Source: Candidatus Acetothermia bacterium
Lineage (GTDB): Bacteria > Bipolaricaulota > Bipolaricaulia > Bipolaricaulales > Bipolaricaulaceae
Length of the DNA stretch: 64,000 nt
Direction of reading: 5' to 3'
Assembly: GCA_003562845.1 (NCBI GenBank)
Contig: PWTL01000071.1
Location: 1 to 64,000 of the forward strand
In this document: positions 35,729 through 46,912 of the stretch, in pieces
How positions within the stretch are numbered: position 1 is the stretch's first letter
Layout of the letters: each line of letters starts with the position of its first letter
Notes under the pieces: generated by a model
What the model saw: only the letters and a program-made list of their open reading frames with translations
Told to the model about the DNA's origin: nothing
The model's database searches: none
Position numbers and translations under genes: made by a program

Positions 35729-37688
<1,960 letters not shown>

Positions 37689-37703
37689 CCTGCCTGCGCC
37701 GGG

Positions 37704-38183
37704 CTACCTCTCCAGGAGCTGGGCCTCCAAAAAGTCGGCCACTTCCTCCGCATCAGGTGGCAGGACTGGTATTCCATCGGGCACCCGGGGTCTGCCCTCG
37801 GCCACCACGGCCAACACCGGAATGAGCCCAGCCAAGGGTTCGCCGCTTCTGTAGACTTCTATCTTGACGAAGCTCGACCTCTTGAACCCCTCCAAGAGGA
37901 CCACATCGAGATCCCCGAGGTGTTGGAGGACGAGGGCTTCGGTGGCCAGTTCCTCGTGATCCCACAGTAGCGCCCCACCGGAGTCGGAAAGCACCAACAC
38001 CCTCTCGGCGCCCGCCCGCCGGTGGAGATAGGAGTCTTTACCGGGAGAGTCCAGTTCCACGTCCGGGGCGACATGCTTGGCCGTGCCCACACGGAGCCCG
38101 CGGGCGCGCAAGGCGGGAACGAGGCGGCGGATCAACGCCGTCTTCCCCGCGTTGTGGTGGCCGATGATGGCGAGCGCCTTCAT
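37704..38183 (-). CDS. mobB: molybdopterin-guanine dinucleotide biosynthesis protein MobB-like
   Basis: A 159-residue P-loop GTP-binding protein. It begins MKALAIIGHHNAGKTALIRRLVPALRARG, where the Walker A variant is GHHNAGKT, with VGTAKHVAPDVELDSPGKDSYLHRRAGAERVLVLS, and DLDVVLLEGFKRSSFVKIEV, the MobB-specific Walker B/GFK motif. MobB assists MobA in attaching GMP to molybdopterin. ATG 38183 is chosen as the first residue of the domain; the open frame upstream overlaps the AOR gene. It follows the AOR gene by 7 bases, so it may serve the pterin cofactor of that enzyme. Confidence 0.9.
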   Translation of the reverse strand: MKALAIIGHHNAGKTALIRRLVPALRARGLRVGTAKHVAPDVELDSPGKDSYLHRRAGAERVLVLSDSGGALLWDHEELATEALVLQHLGDLDVVLLEGFKRSSFVKIEVYRSGEPLAGLIPVLAVVAEGRPRVPDGIPVLPPDAEEVADFLEAQLLER

Positions 38184-38190
38184 CTCTCGC

Positions 38191-40035
38191 TCACCGGCAC
38201 CCCCGCTGTGCCAGCTCTTCCAGCCCGGCAGAGCGCAGCCGCTCGTCTGTGGGACCGCACTCGTCCCAACCCCGCAGCCTGTAATACTCCTCCCGCTCCC
38301 GGCGGAACGCCTCGCGGTCGATGGGGCGTGATGCGGAAGCGCCTCTGGGCAGGGGATCATGCAGGCGATCCGGCAGCCGGTCGTGCTCAGACCGGTAGCC
38401 ACAAAGGCCCGAGTACAGCCGCAAAAGGTCGAAGTTGCGCCCGCCGATGTCCAACATCCCTTGGGCATCGATGCTCTCTCCGGTGGCCGCTGCCAACAGC
38501 TCCCGCAGCTCAGGGAAGTTGTACCTTGGACCAGTCATGGAAGTGGTGAACACGCACATAACTAGAGAATTATTGAACGAGCGCAGGTTCTCGTAGAGGA
38601 CGGCGATCGACGCCTTGCCCTCCAGCTGGAAGCGGTCCACCGCGTCCTTCACGCCCAATTCGGGCGTGGGGGAGTCCTGCTCCAGCATGGTGTCGTGCAT
38701 ACCCTCGAGGTGGGTGGCCCCGCGGGGGCTGATGGCGTAGGAGAGGCCGAGGCCCACCTTCCCTCGCGGCTCGTGCATGGGGAGCTCGACTCCCTTGACC
38801 GTCATCACGAAGTTCGCGCCGACTGAACGAGCCCAGCTGTCCAGGCCGCCGGCGATGGCGTCCCCTAGGCCTTCTCGTTCCCCTATCTTGCGCACCCAGG
38901 TGACCATGGCCTGCGGGTCTCCCCAGGGCACCTCCTCGCTGATGAGCTTGCGCTCGGATGCCTCCATGAGGGTAGCCACCGCCACGCCTGCGGAGATCGT
39001 GTCCAGGCCGTAGGCGTTGCAGAGCTGGTTGCCCAAGGCTATGGCCGACAGGTCGGAGACCCCGCACAACGACCCCAGAGCGCCCACGGTCTCGTACTCC
39101 GGCCCGCCGTACAGCGGGTGCACCTCCTGTCCCGCGAAGCTCGTTTTCACCGCCCTCTTGCAGCGGATGGGGCAGCCGGTACACGTCTCGCGCTCTGTGA
39201 GGATGGTATCGGCCATGCGCTCTCCGCTGATGGCATCAGCTTCGTCGAACACGCCTTGCTGGAAGTTTTGCGTGGGGAGGACGCCTGTCTCGCACAGTCC
39301 CAGCACTCCGCCGGCGGTGCCATAGCGTCCTAGTCTCTGTGCTCCCTTGCTCTCGGCGAGGGCGCGGCCGAACGCAGCTCGCAGGCGGGCGAACGCTTCC
39401 CTGTCCGCCAACGGTTTGTCCTCGTGCCCCTTCACGGCCACGGCCTTCAACCTCTTTGCTCCCATGACCGCCCCCAGGCCGGGCCTTCCCGCCGAACGGT
39501 TCACATCGTGCATAACGCAGGCCATCTGCACCTGTCGCTCCCCTGCCGGGCCGATGCACGCCACGCGTGTCCCCGGGTGAAGATCCTTCAACATCCGATC
39601 TGTGTCCAAAGTCTGACTTCCCCACAGTTTTCCCGCCGGCTTGAGTTCAGCCTTGCCCTCGCTGAGGAGGAGGTACACCGGCTTGGCCGCGCGGCCACGG
39701 ATGATAATTCCGTCGTAACCGGAGCGCCCCAGCTCGTGTCCCAAGTACCCTCCCACGTAGGAGCACGCTATGGAGCCGGTCTTAGGGGACACTGCCATCA
39801 ACACGTGCCGCCCCGCCCCGGCAAGGCCCGTCCCTTGAAAGGGTCCGCTGGCGAACACCAGCGCGTTTTCCGGGGCGAAGGCATCTGTCCCGGGAGGGAC
39901 CAACTCCAACAACAGCCGAGCGGCGATCCCTCTCCCGCCGAGATGCAAACGGTACCAGTTCTCCGGTATCTCCCGGTCTGTGAACTCTGCATTCGTGAGG
40001 TCAACATCCAAGTACCTGCCGAAAGTCCCTCGCAT
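38191..40035 (-). CDS. aor: tungsten-type aldehyde:ferredoxin oxidoreductase
   Basis: A 614-residue AOR-family enzyme that oxidises aldehydes to acids with ferredoxin, or the reverse. Family marks are the N-terminal GGRGIAARLLLELVPP, GPFQGTGLAGAGRHVLMAVSPKTG, and IGPAGE near residue 160. The Fe-S motif CTGCPIRCKRAV is near 285, and the fourth Cys lies in SLVMCVF. PMHEPRGKVGLGLSYAISPRGATHL in the pterin region also fits. ATG 40035 has AAAGGGGG eight bases upstream; a GTG six codons earlier is the alternative. It is followed by mobB and divergent from hpnA. Which aldehyde is used cannot be told. Confidence 0.94.
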   Translation of the reverse strand: MRGTFGRYLDVDLTNAEFTDREIPENWYRLHLGGRGIAARLLLELVPPGTDAFAPENALVFASGPFQGTGLAGAGRHVLMAVSPKTGSIACSYVGGYLGHELGRSGYDGIIIRGRAAKPVYLLLSEGKAELKPAGKLWGSQTLDTDRMLKDLHPGTRVACIGPAGERQVQMACVMHDVNRSAGRPGLGAVMGAKRLKAVAVKGHEDKPLADREAFARLRAAFGRALAESKGAQRLGRYGTAGGVLGLCETGVLPTQNFQQGVFDEADAISGERMADTILTERETCTGCPIRCKRAVKTSFAGQEVHPLYGGPEYETVGALGSLCGVSDLSAIALGNQLCNAYGLDTISAGVAVATLMEASERKLISEEVPWGDPQAMVTWVRKIGEREGLGDAIAGGLDSWARSVGANFVMTVKGVELPMHEPRGKVGLGLSYAISPRGATHLEGMHDTMLEQDSPTPELGVKDAVDRFQLEGKASIAVLYENLRSFNNSLVMCVFTTSMTGPRYNFPELRELLAAATGESIDAQGMLDIGGRNFDLLRLYSGLCGYRSEHDRLPDRLHDPLPRGASASRPIDREAFRREREEYYRLRGWDECGPTDERLRSAGLEELAQRGCR

Positions 40036-40154
40036 ACCATATCCCCCTTTCACCTGTCCATTCTACTACACTGGCTGTGATGCCCCAGAGGAGGCGGTGG
40101 CATGCGGTACCATGGACTCATGTTCGATTTCTTCCGGTGGCGGACGAGGGCGCT

Positions 40155-41162
40155 GTGAGGGCGCTGGTCACGGGAGGTACGGGTTTTCTGGGGGCGAACG
40201 TGGTCCGTGTTCTCCTGGAGGAGGGGCTGACTGTGCGCGTGTTGGCCCGCCCCCGTTCGGACAGGCGGGCGCTGGCCGGGCTGGACGTGGAGGTCGTGGG
40301 CGGAGACATCCTCGACGAAAGATCCGTCCGGCGAGCGCTGACGGGGTGCCCAGTGGTGTTCCACGTGGCCGCTTTGTACGCGTTCTCCCCGCGTCAGGTT
40401 CAGAGAATGTACACGGTGAACGTGGACGGGACCCGCATGGTGCTCGAGGCGGCGCAGCAGGCCGGCGCGGAGCGCGTGGTGTACACAAGCTCTGTTTCCG
40501 CGCTCGGGCTGCGCGAGGAGGGCCGCGGGGCTGACGAGACGACCCCGGTTCGTTCCGAGCTCATCGTCGGCCACTACAAGAGAAGCAAGTATCTGGCCGA
40601 GCAGGTGGCGCTGGAGTTCTCACAGCGGCTCCCGGTGGTGATAGTGAACCCGAGTTTCCCTGTGGGCCCGTGGGATGTGAAACCCACCCCCACCGGACAG
40701 GTGATCGTCGACTTCTTGAACCGAAAGATGCCCGCGTACGTGGATACGGGAATGAACGTTGTTGACGCCGAAGACGTGGGCCGGGGGCACTTCCTGGCCG
40801 CGGAGCGGGGACGCCCGGGCGAGAGATACATTCTGGGAGGAGAGAACCTGACCATGCGTGAGTTTCTGCAGTTGCTCGCCGAGGTGAGCGGCCTCCCTGC
40901 CCCCAAGGTGCGCCTTCCCTACCTCCCGATCCTTGGCCTGTCGTATCTGAACTACTTCTCCCTGCGCTGCACAGGGCGGGGCAGTAAGCGGATGACGCCG
41001 GAGACGCTGCGCATGTCACGGCACAAGATGTTCTTCGACCCGAGCAAGGCTGTCGGGGAGCTCGGCTTTCCGCAGACGCTGCCTCGGGAGGCGCTAAGCA
41101 AGGCGGTTCGCTGGTTCTGGGAGCACGGCTATGCCGTGGGGCCGGGGCGGGAGAGCGGTTGA
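40155..41162 (+). CDS. hpnA: HpnA-like NAD-dependent epimerase/dehydratase
   Basis: A 335-residue extended short-chain dehydrogenase. It has the Rossmann loop VTGGTGFLGANVV at residues 5-17, a TSSVSALG strand, and the catalytic Tyr-Lys in HYKRSKYLAE near 143. NPSFPVGPWDVKPTPTGQVIVDFLN and YVDTGMNVVDAEDVGRGH are closely similar to hopanoid-associated sugar epimerase HpnA. HpnA makes a nucleotide sugar for hopanoid head groups, but no squalene or hopanoid genes are nearby, so the sugar product here is open. GTG 40155 is the first start that gives an intact Rossmann strand. It is divergent from the AOR gene. Confidence 0.85.
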   Translation: MRALVTGGTGFLGANVVRVLLEEGLTVRVLARPRSDRRALAGLDVEVVGGDILDERSVRRALTGCPVVFHVAALYAFSPRQVQRMYTVNVDGTRMVLEAAQQAGAERVVYTSSVSALGLREEGRGADETTPVRSELIVGHYKRSKYLAEQVALEFSQRLPVVIVNPSFPVGPWDVKPTPTGQVIVDFLNRKMPAYVDTGMNVVDAEDVGRGHFLAAERGRPGERYILGGENLTMREFLQLLAEVSGLPAPKVRLPYLPILGLSYLNYFSLRCTGRGSKRMTPETLRMSRHKMFFDPSKAVGELGFPQTLPREALSKAVRWFWEHGYAVGPGRESG

Positions 41163-41182
41163 GTCTCCTGTGTTCGCGGTAG

Positions 41183-42688
<1,506 letters not shown>

Positions 42689-42696
42689 AGGAGTGG

Positions 42697-42740
42697 GGAC
42701 AGGCACCTTTCCGCCAGGAGAGAGGTGCCTGTCCGGTTTT
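42697..42740 (+). terminator. intrinsic terminator of proS
   Basis: GGACAGGCACCT and AGGTGCCTGTCC form a perfect 12-bp stem with a 14-base loop, followed by GGTTTT. It starts eight bases after the proS stop and ends before the convergent cold-shock gene. The stem sequence resembles dispersed palindromes seen in some genomes, so it may have arisen from a mobile repeat. Confidence 0.8.
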
Positions 42741-42744
42741 GCTA

Positions 42745-42945
42745 TCAGCTAGGGGTGGCGTTCTTGGCCTGGGGGCCCTTTGGACTCTGCTCGATCTCGA
42801 ACTCTACGTCCTGCCCCTCGCGGAGGCTCTTGAAGCCAGGCATGTTGATCTCCGAATAGTGCACGAACACGTCCGGCCCGTCTACCTGTTCGATGAAGCC
42901 GAAACCTTTCGCGTCGTCGAACCACTTCACTTTGCCGGTGGCCAC
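42745..42945 (-). CDS. cold-shock domain protein (CspA family)
   Basis: A 66-residue single cold-shock domain. It begins [18 protein letters not shown] with RNP-1 (KGFGFI), continues DVFVHYSEI with RNP-2, and ends [10 protein letters not shown]. It binds single-stranded RNA and DNA and acts as an RNA chaperone. All the usual aromatic nucleic-acid contacts (Trp, Phe, Phe, Phe, His) are present. The ATG follows AGGAGGGAGAC-type purine-rich sequence. The predicted promoter is about 105 bases upstream, so the mRNA has the long leader typical of cold-shock genes. Confidence 0.95.
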   Translation of the reverse strand: MATGKVKWFDDAKGFGFIEQVDGPDVFVHYSEINMPGFKSLREGQDVEFEIEQSPKGPQAKNATPS

Positions 42946-43055
42946 TGGTGTCTCCCTCCTTTCCTCTCAACTACGACCGCCTACGTGCTTGCACCGCTTG
43001 GTTGAGGGTCACCCAACAGCCACGCACTCACACTTCGTACGGTCCTCTCTCCATT

Positions 43056-43083
43056 ACTATAGGGGCTTCCGGAGAGCTGTCAA
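43056..43083 (-). promoter_or_regulatory. predicted promoter of the cold-shock gene
   Basis: On the minus strand a perfect TTGACA (43083-43078) and TATAGT (43061-43056) are 16 bases apart. Transcription would start near 43049, about 105 bases before the start codon. Confidence 0.7.
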
Positions 43084-43535
43084 GCGTACGCATACAACTG
43101 AACACACCGCCCGGTTGTCTCCTCTATCCCTCAAGCTAGAGTCCCGGGTTGAGGACACTTCTGCACTGGAGGATAAGGGCAAGGTGCACGATTAGCTCCT
43201 GGCGCTATGGTGCGGCTCTTGCCGAAGAGGAGACCGTCGAGTTCTCCGCCTGAAATTTCTGATCGACATGCCTCTTTCCCCTGCTCTCGTTGAGTGGCTG
43301 GAGCAACGTTCTGCATCCGGTCCGGCTGGGTCGGAAATCACGGTCGCCATGATTCTGTCAGGGACGATAGGCAGCGGTTTGGTGGAGACGACGGGACCGA
43401 ATGTAGAACCTTCCTGGTCAGTTTCCCGTTGACTCGCAGGACCAAGAAAACCTAAACGAGATCAGGCGATGCGATGTTCACTGAGGCGGGGCGGCTTCAG
43501 TCCGCAGGATCGGTCCCCATGGAGGAAGGGGGGCG
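43084..43535. other. gene-free stretch between cold-shock gene and toxin-antitoxin operon
   Basis: About 450 bases without a supported gene. The short open frames lack ribosome sites and domain likeness. No strong hairpin, tRNA or direct repeat was found. It separates the minus-strand cold-shock promoter from the plus-strand toxin-antitoxin promoter. Confidence 0.55.
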
Positions 43536-43564
43536 TTGACACGCGAAAGGCAGTGTGCTAGTGT
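43536..43564 (+). promoter_or_regulatory. promoter of the TacA/TacT-like operon
   Basis: A perfect TTGACA (43536-43541) and TAGTGT (43559-43564) are 17 bases apart, about 50 bases before the antitoxin start codon. The -10 box overlaps an inverted repeat that could be the operator. Confidence 0.65.
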
Positions 43565-43582
43565 ACGGCATGGGCCCGTACA
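43562..43582. promoter_or_regulatory. candidate antitoxin operator
   Basis: TGTACGG and CCGTACA form a perfect 7-bp inverted repeat with a 7-base spacer. It covers the end of the -10 box and the likely transcription start. Ribbon-helix-helix antitoxins of this family usually repress by binding such sites, so autoregulation is inferred. Confidence 0.5.
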
Positions 43583-43612
43583 GAACCCGGGTCAATGATA
43601 GGGAGTGTCACC

Positions 43613-43885
43613 ATGGCTGTTAAAGGTGAAAGAATCGAGCTTCGCGCAAGCCCCGACGAGAAAGCCTTGGTCAAGCGGGCTGCCGCGCTAACGCACCGTT
43701 CGGTCTCCGAGTTTGTGATCAACAGCGCCGTCAAAGCTGCCCGCCGTGCTGTAAAGGAACATGAGGAAGTGGCCCTCTCTCGCCAAGACAGTGAAGCATT
43801 TGTCCAAGCCCTTCTCCGCCCTCCGAAACCAAGCGAGGGACTGAGCACCGCCGTGCAACGATACAAACGAGACAGAAACCTGTGA
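43613..43885 (+). CDS. tacA: DUF1778 (TacA-like) ribbon-helix-helix antitoxin
   Basis: A 90-residue antitoxin. The N-terminal ribbon and helices (ERIELRASPDEKALVKRAAALTHRSVSEFVINSAVKAARRAV) match the DUF1778 DNA-binding domain. The C-terminal tail (ALSRQDSEAFVQALLRPPKPSEGLSTAVQRY) is the toxin-binding part that wraps and blocks the acetyltransferase in the known TacAT pairs. ATG 43613 is chosen because GGGAG lies seven bases before it; an ATG six codons upstream precedes that site. The toxin starts directly after the stop codon, so both are co-translated. Confidence 0.92.
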   Translation: MAVKGERIELRASPDEKALVKRAAALTHRSVSEFVINSAVKAARRAVKEHEEVALSRQDSEAFVQALLRPPKPSEGLSTAVQRYKRDRNL

Positions 43886-44404
43886 ATGGCATGCCCTGAC
43901 GTCGAACACCTTGTTGAGCCATTGGGCGCTGACCACGACAGGAGTACCTTCTTCTCAGGTATTCCTGTATTGGATGAGTATCTGCAGCACCGGGCGAATC
44001 AGGACAAACGTCGGAACGTAACCGTTCCTTTTGTTCTTATCAGCCGAGACGACCCGCGGGTGTTGGGTTACTACACTCTCTCAGCCTGTGCGGTCAGGCT
44101 TGCCGAGTTACCGTCCGATCTGGCGCGCAGGTTGCCCCGTTATCCCGTTGTGCCCACTACCCTGCTTGGACGGTTGGCCGTGGATCAGAGGTGCCGTGGT
44201 CAGGGCTTGGGGGAATTCCTTCTGATGGACGCTCTGTTTCGGAGTTCCGTCCACGCTCAGGAAGTAGCTTCGTATGCTGTGGTGGTGAGCGCCAAGAACG
44301 AAGCTGCGCGGAGTTTCTACCAGAAGTACGGGTTTCGGGCTCTCATCGACAATGAGAACCGGCTCTTCCTCCCCATGAGCACGATATCTGGGCTGTTCTT
44401 GTAG
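43886..44404 (+). CDS. tacT: TacT-like GNAT toxin
   Basis: A 172-residue acetyltransferase of the TacT/AtaT toxin type, which acetylates aminoacyl-tRNA and stops translation. It has FSGIPVLDEYL near residue 23, a GYYTLSACAV strand, LPRYPVVPTTLLGRLAVD, and the acetyl-CoA loop RCRGQGLGEFLLMDAL near 109. SAKNEAARSFYQKYGFRAL follows, with the catalytic-type Tyr of the family in the FYQKYGF region. No lesion is visible. It sits directly after its antitoxin, with no base between them. Confidence 0.92.
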   Translation: MACPDVEHLVEPLGADHDRSTFFSGIPVLDEYLQHRANQDKRRNVTVPFVLISRDDPRVLGYYTLSACAVRLAELPSDLARRLPRYPVVPTTLLGRLAVDQRCRGQGLGEFLLMDALFRSSVHAQEVASYAVVVSAKNEAARSFYQKYGFRALIDNENRLFLPMSTISGLFL

Positions 44405-44668
44405 ACTCACCGTGCTGACCAGCATGCTCGTTCTGGATGACGTCGGAGAGTTCGGGATTCTCCCTCGCATTGAGAGCCGGGTGTAGCTGGGGAGCTCCAC
44501 ATGTGGGGGACCTGAGCATAGAAGCAACGCTGCCCAGAACGGATGCCTTCACACATCATCTGGGGGACGCGCTCGTTGACCCTGTAGACACGGTTCTACA
44601 ATCGGTCAGGTTGGCTCGGTGAGGCCGATTGTCATGCCTGAGGTAGATGGATAGAACGCTTGGCGAGG

Positions 44669-44744
44669 TGGTGGAGCCGACGGGACTTGAACCCGTGACT
44701 TCTGGCATGCCATGCCAGCGCTCTCCCAGCTGAGCTACGGCCCC
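44669..44744 (-). tRNA. tRNA-Ala(GGC)
   Basis: Read on the minus strand, the cloverleaf is complete. The acceptor stem GGGGCCG pairs with CGGCTCC and includes the alanine identity pair G3:U70. The D arm is GCTC...GAGC, the anticodon stem CTGGC/GCCAG holds the loop ATGGCAT with anticodon GGC, and the T arm is ACGGG-TTCAAGT-CCCGT. CCA is encoded (44671-44669). Its 5' end is only eight bases beyond the hycI stop codon on the same strand, so it may be cut from that mRNA. Confidence 0.95.
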
Positions 44745-44752
44745 TTGCTACA

Positions 44753-45241
44753 TCAATCTTCCCCCTGCAAGGCTGCTCTGTCAACGTGCGTGGCACTGGG
44801 ATTGTGGAGGGGTATGGAGTCGAGCTCTCCCCAGGCAAGGGTACTGAGCAGGAGCTCGGCTGCGGCCTTGACTGCCGGGGTCAGGCCCTCCCCGGGTTCC
44901 AGGAGAGCAGGTTGCACTCCCACCAGGACCAGATTGCGGACACTGTCTTGTAGGAGAGACAGAAGGAAGGGAAGGGGGAGGCCATGGGTGCTCGTGAGCA
45001 TGGCTGGTGCGGCGTGTACTGGAAGGCGACGAACTGTGCCGGGGGGCAGGTCCAGCTCCGCTGCATCCACTATCAGCAGGGTGTGTGGTCTGTCCCGTTG
45101 GATCTTTCCCACGATGTTCTCGGGCGTCGTGCCCGCCAGGTACACGGTCCACCCGTGCGCAGCAAGGCGACGGCCTATCCACAGGCCGACCCCGTCATCT
45201 TGGCGGAGCGGGTTTCCCACCCCCAGGAAGGCATGGTGCAT
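44753..45241 (-). CDS. hycI: hydrogenase maturation protease (HycI/HyaD family)
   Basis: A 162-residue endopeptidase of the family that trims the C-terminus of NiFe-hydrogenase large subunits. It has FLGVGNPLRQDDGVGLWIGRRL with the Ni-sensing Asp/Glu-type residues at the start, TTPENIVGKI near residue 40, LLIVDAAELDLPPGTV near 57, and LVLVGVQPALLEPGEGLTPAV near 104; the GxQP string is typical of HycI. ATG 45241 overlaps the stop of the Crp/Fnr-like gene (TGATG). No hydrogenase structural gene lies in the window, so its substrate must be elsewhere. Confidence 0.9.
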   Translation of the reverse strand: MHHAFLGVGNPLRQDDGVGLWIGRRLAAHGWTVYLAGTTPENIVGKIQRDRPHTLLIVDAAELDLPPGTVRRLPVHAAPAMLTSTHGLPLPFLLSLLQDSVRNLVLVGVQPALLEPGEGLTPAVKAAAELLLSTLAWGELDSIPLHNPSATHVDRAALQGED

Positions 45242-45993
45242 CAAGCAAGGTTCTCCCGGAGGAAGGTCCGGAACGGGTGGGCCAGGTTGGTCATGTTGTC
45301 CATCTTCAGGATCAAGATGCGTGGTCCGTCCAGGGAGATGATGCCCCTCTCTTTGAGGTCGGAGAGCACGCGGATGGCGGTCTCGGTAGACACCCCAGCC
45401 ATCTCTGCGAGCTCGGTTCGCGGTAGTTCAACGCCGATATCCAGGCCCTGCACAGTTTCCTTTCCAAAGGCCTGGTACAGTTCCACGAGCGCCCGAGCGA
45501 CGCGCTCTTTGGCTGAACGGGAGGTGATCTCCACGAGTTTGTCGCCGAACACCTTAACCTCACGGGAAAGCATCTCCACCAGACGTAGCCCGACGTCGGG
45601 GTACTTGCGAACGAAGGCGAGGAAATCCTCCTTCGGGATGAACATAAGGCGCGATGGTTCAAGGGTCTTGGCATAACAAGTGTACGTCTCCCGGTCGAAC
45701 AGCGTCTTCTCCCCCAGTATCTCTCCGGGGCCGAGCAGTTTGAGAATCTGAGAGTGCGACGGGCGGGTGTGTTTGGCTACCTTCACCTTGCCCTGACAGA
45801 CAATGTACAGGCCAAAGGCGGGCATTCCTTCACGGAACACCGTCTCCCCGGCTGGCACTTCCGTGGTCCGCATGAGCTCACGGAGTTCCTTCCATGCTGG
45901 GGCAGGGAGGCTGTGGAACACATACGAACAGCTAACATCGCACCGCTCGCAGGGATCAAGTCTGGTCGGCCGGCTTACGGGCGCTTCCCGCAT
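45241..45993 (-). CDS. Crp/Fnr-family transcription regulator, possible Fe-S sensor
   Basis: A 250-residue regulator with an N-terminal cyclic-nucleotide-type sensor domain (AGETVFREGMPAFGLYIVCQGKVKV) and a C-terminal winged helix (LPRTELAEMAGVSTETAIRVLSDLKERGII). The N-terminus has a Cys cluster, CERCDVSC (Cys-x2-Cys-x3-Cys), and another Cys in TYTCYAKTL, which resembles the oxygen-sensing Fe-S cluster of FNR, though the spacing differs. It overlaps accA by 38 bases upstream and hycI downstream. Control of hydrogenase or fermentation genes is a reasonable guess. Confidence 0.87.
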   Translation of the reverse strand: MREAPVSRPTRLDPCERCDVSCSYVFHSLPAPAWKELRELMRTTEVPAGETVFREGMPAFGLYIVCQGKVKVAKHTRPSHSQILKLLGPGEILGEKTLFDRETYTCYAKTLEPSRLMFIPKEDFLAFVRKYPDVGLRLVEMLSREVKVFGDKLVEITSRSAKERVARALVELYQAFGKETVQGLDIGVELPRTELAEMAGVSTETAIRVLSDLKERGIISLDGPRILILKMDNMTNLAHPFRTFLRENLA

Positions 45994-46912
45994 TTCGATA
46001 TCGTTTGTACCGCAAAGCCTTCAGCTCGTCCAGCGAGCTCGAGGACAATGCGCGCAAGTGCTCGCCCAAGGCGCTTCGCAGCTCGTCTGCGGTTTTGTCG
46101 GGGTCGGTGTGCGCCCCGCCCACGGGTTCGGGGATTATCTGATCGGCGAATCCCAACTCCACGAGGTGGGGGGCGGTGAGGCGCAGGGCTTGTGCCGCCT
46201 GCGCTGCTGACGAAGAGTCCTTCCACAGGATTGCTGCTGCTCCCTCGGGGGAGATCACGGAGTACGTTGCGTTTTCCATCATCAACACGCGGTCGGCCGC
46301 GCCCAGGGCGATGGCGCCGCCTGAGCCGCCCTCCCCGAGGATGACAGCTACGGTGGGGACGTTGAGCGCGAGCATACGGGAGATGCACTGCGCGATGGCT
46401 CCGGCGATGTTCTGCTCCTCCGATTGAAGCCCGGGATACGCGCCGGGCGTGTCCACCAGAGTGACCACGGGCAGGTGCAAACGTTCGGCAATGTCCATCA
46501 GGCGCAGGCACTTGCGGTACCCTTGGGGGGTAGCCATACCGAAGCGACAGGCCCGCTGCTCCTCAGGAGTGCTCCCACGATGATGGAAGAGGAACATGAT
46601 TCTCTCCCCTTGCACCAGGGCGGGGCCTCCGCGCAAGGCAGGGTCGTCCCCGCCCATTCGGTCGCCGCGCAGCTCGTAGAACGCCTCCGCGAGGGCCTCC
46701 ACCAAAGGCAGCCCTCGAGGGCGTTCGGGATGGCGGGCGAGCTTTACCCTGTCCCAATCGGACATTCGTGCGTACTGCTCGCGCCTTAGGCTGAACAGCT
46801 TCTTCTCCAGAAGCGTAATCTCCTCACGGAGGTCCACGTCGCCCGTCTCCATCATCTGGCGCAGCTCGGCCACCTTGTCCTCCAGCGCGCGGATAGATGA
46901 GTCGTCAACCAT
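45956..46912 (-). CDS. accA: acetyl-CoA carboxylase carboxyltransferase subunit alpha
   Basis: A 318-residue AccA, half of the carboxyltransferase that makes malonyl-CoA. It has the coiled N-terminal region (LEDKVAELRQMM), DRVKLARHPERPRGL near residue 54, ELRGDRMGGDDPALRGG near 81, TLVDTPGAYPGLQSEEQNIAGAIA near 150, and VILGEGGSGGAIALGAADRVLMMENATYSVISPEGAA near 190. ATG 46912 has AGGAGG five bases upstream and overlaps accD by eight bases. No biotin carrier or carboxylase gene (accB, accC) is in the window. Confidence 0.95.
   Translation of the reverse strand: MVDDSSIRALEDKVAELRQMMETGDVDLREEITLLEKKLFSLRREQYARMSDWDRVKLARHPERPRGLPLVEALAEAFYELRGDRMGGDDPALRGGPALVQGERIMFLFHHRGSTPEEQRACRFGMATPQGYRKCLRLMDIAERLHLPVVTLVDTPGAYPGLQSEEQNIAGAIAQCISRMLALNVPTVAVILGEGGSGGAIALGAADRVLMMENATYSVISPEGAAAILWKDSSSAAQAAQALRLTAPHLVELGFADQIIPEPVGGAHTDPDKTADELRSALGEHLRALSSSSLDELKALRYKRYRNAGSARKPADQT

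Noticed and set aside
44437-44622. 61-residue frame between the toxin gene and tRNA-Ala
   Set aside because: No ribosome site and no family likeness; the 265-base gap appears non-coding.
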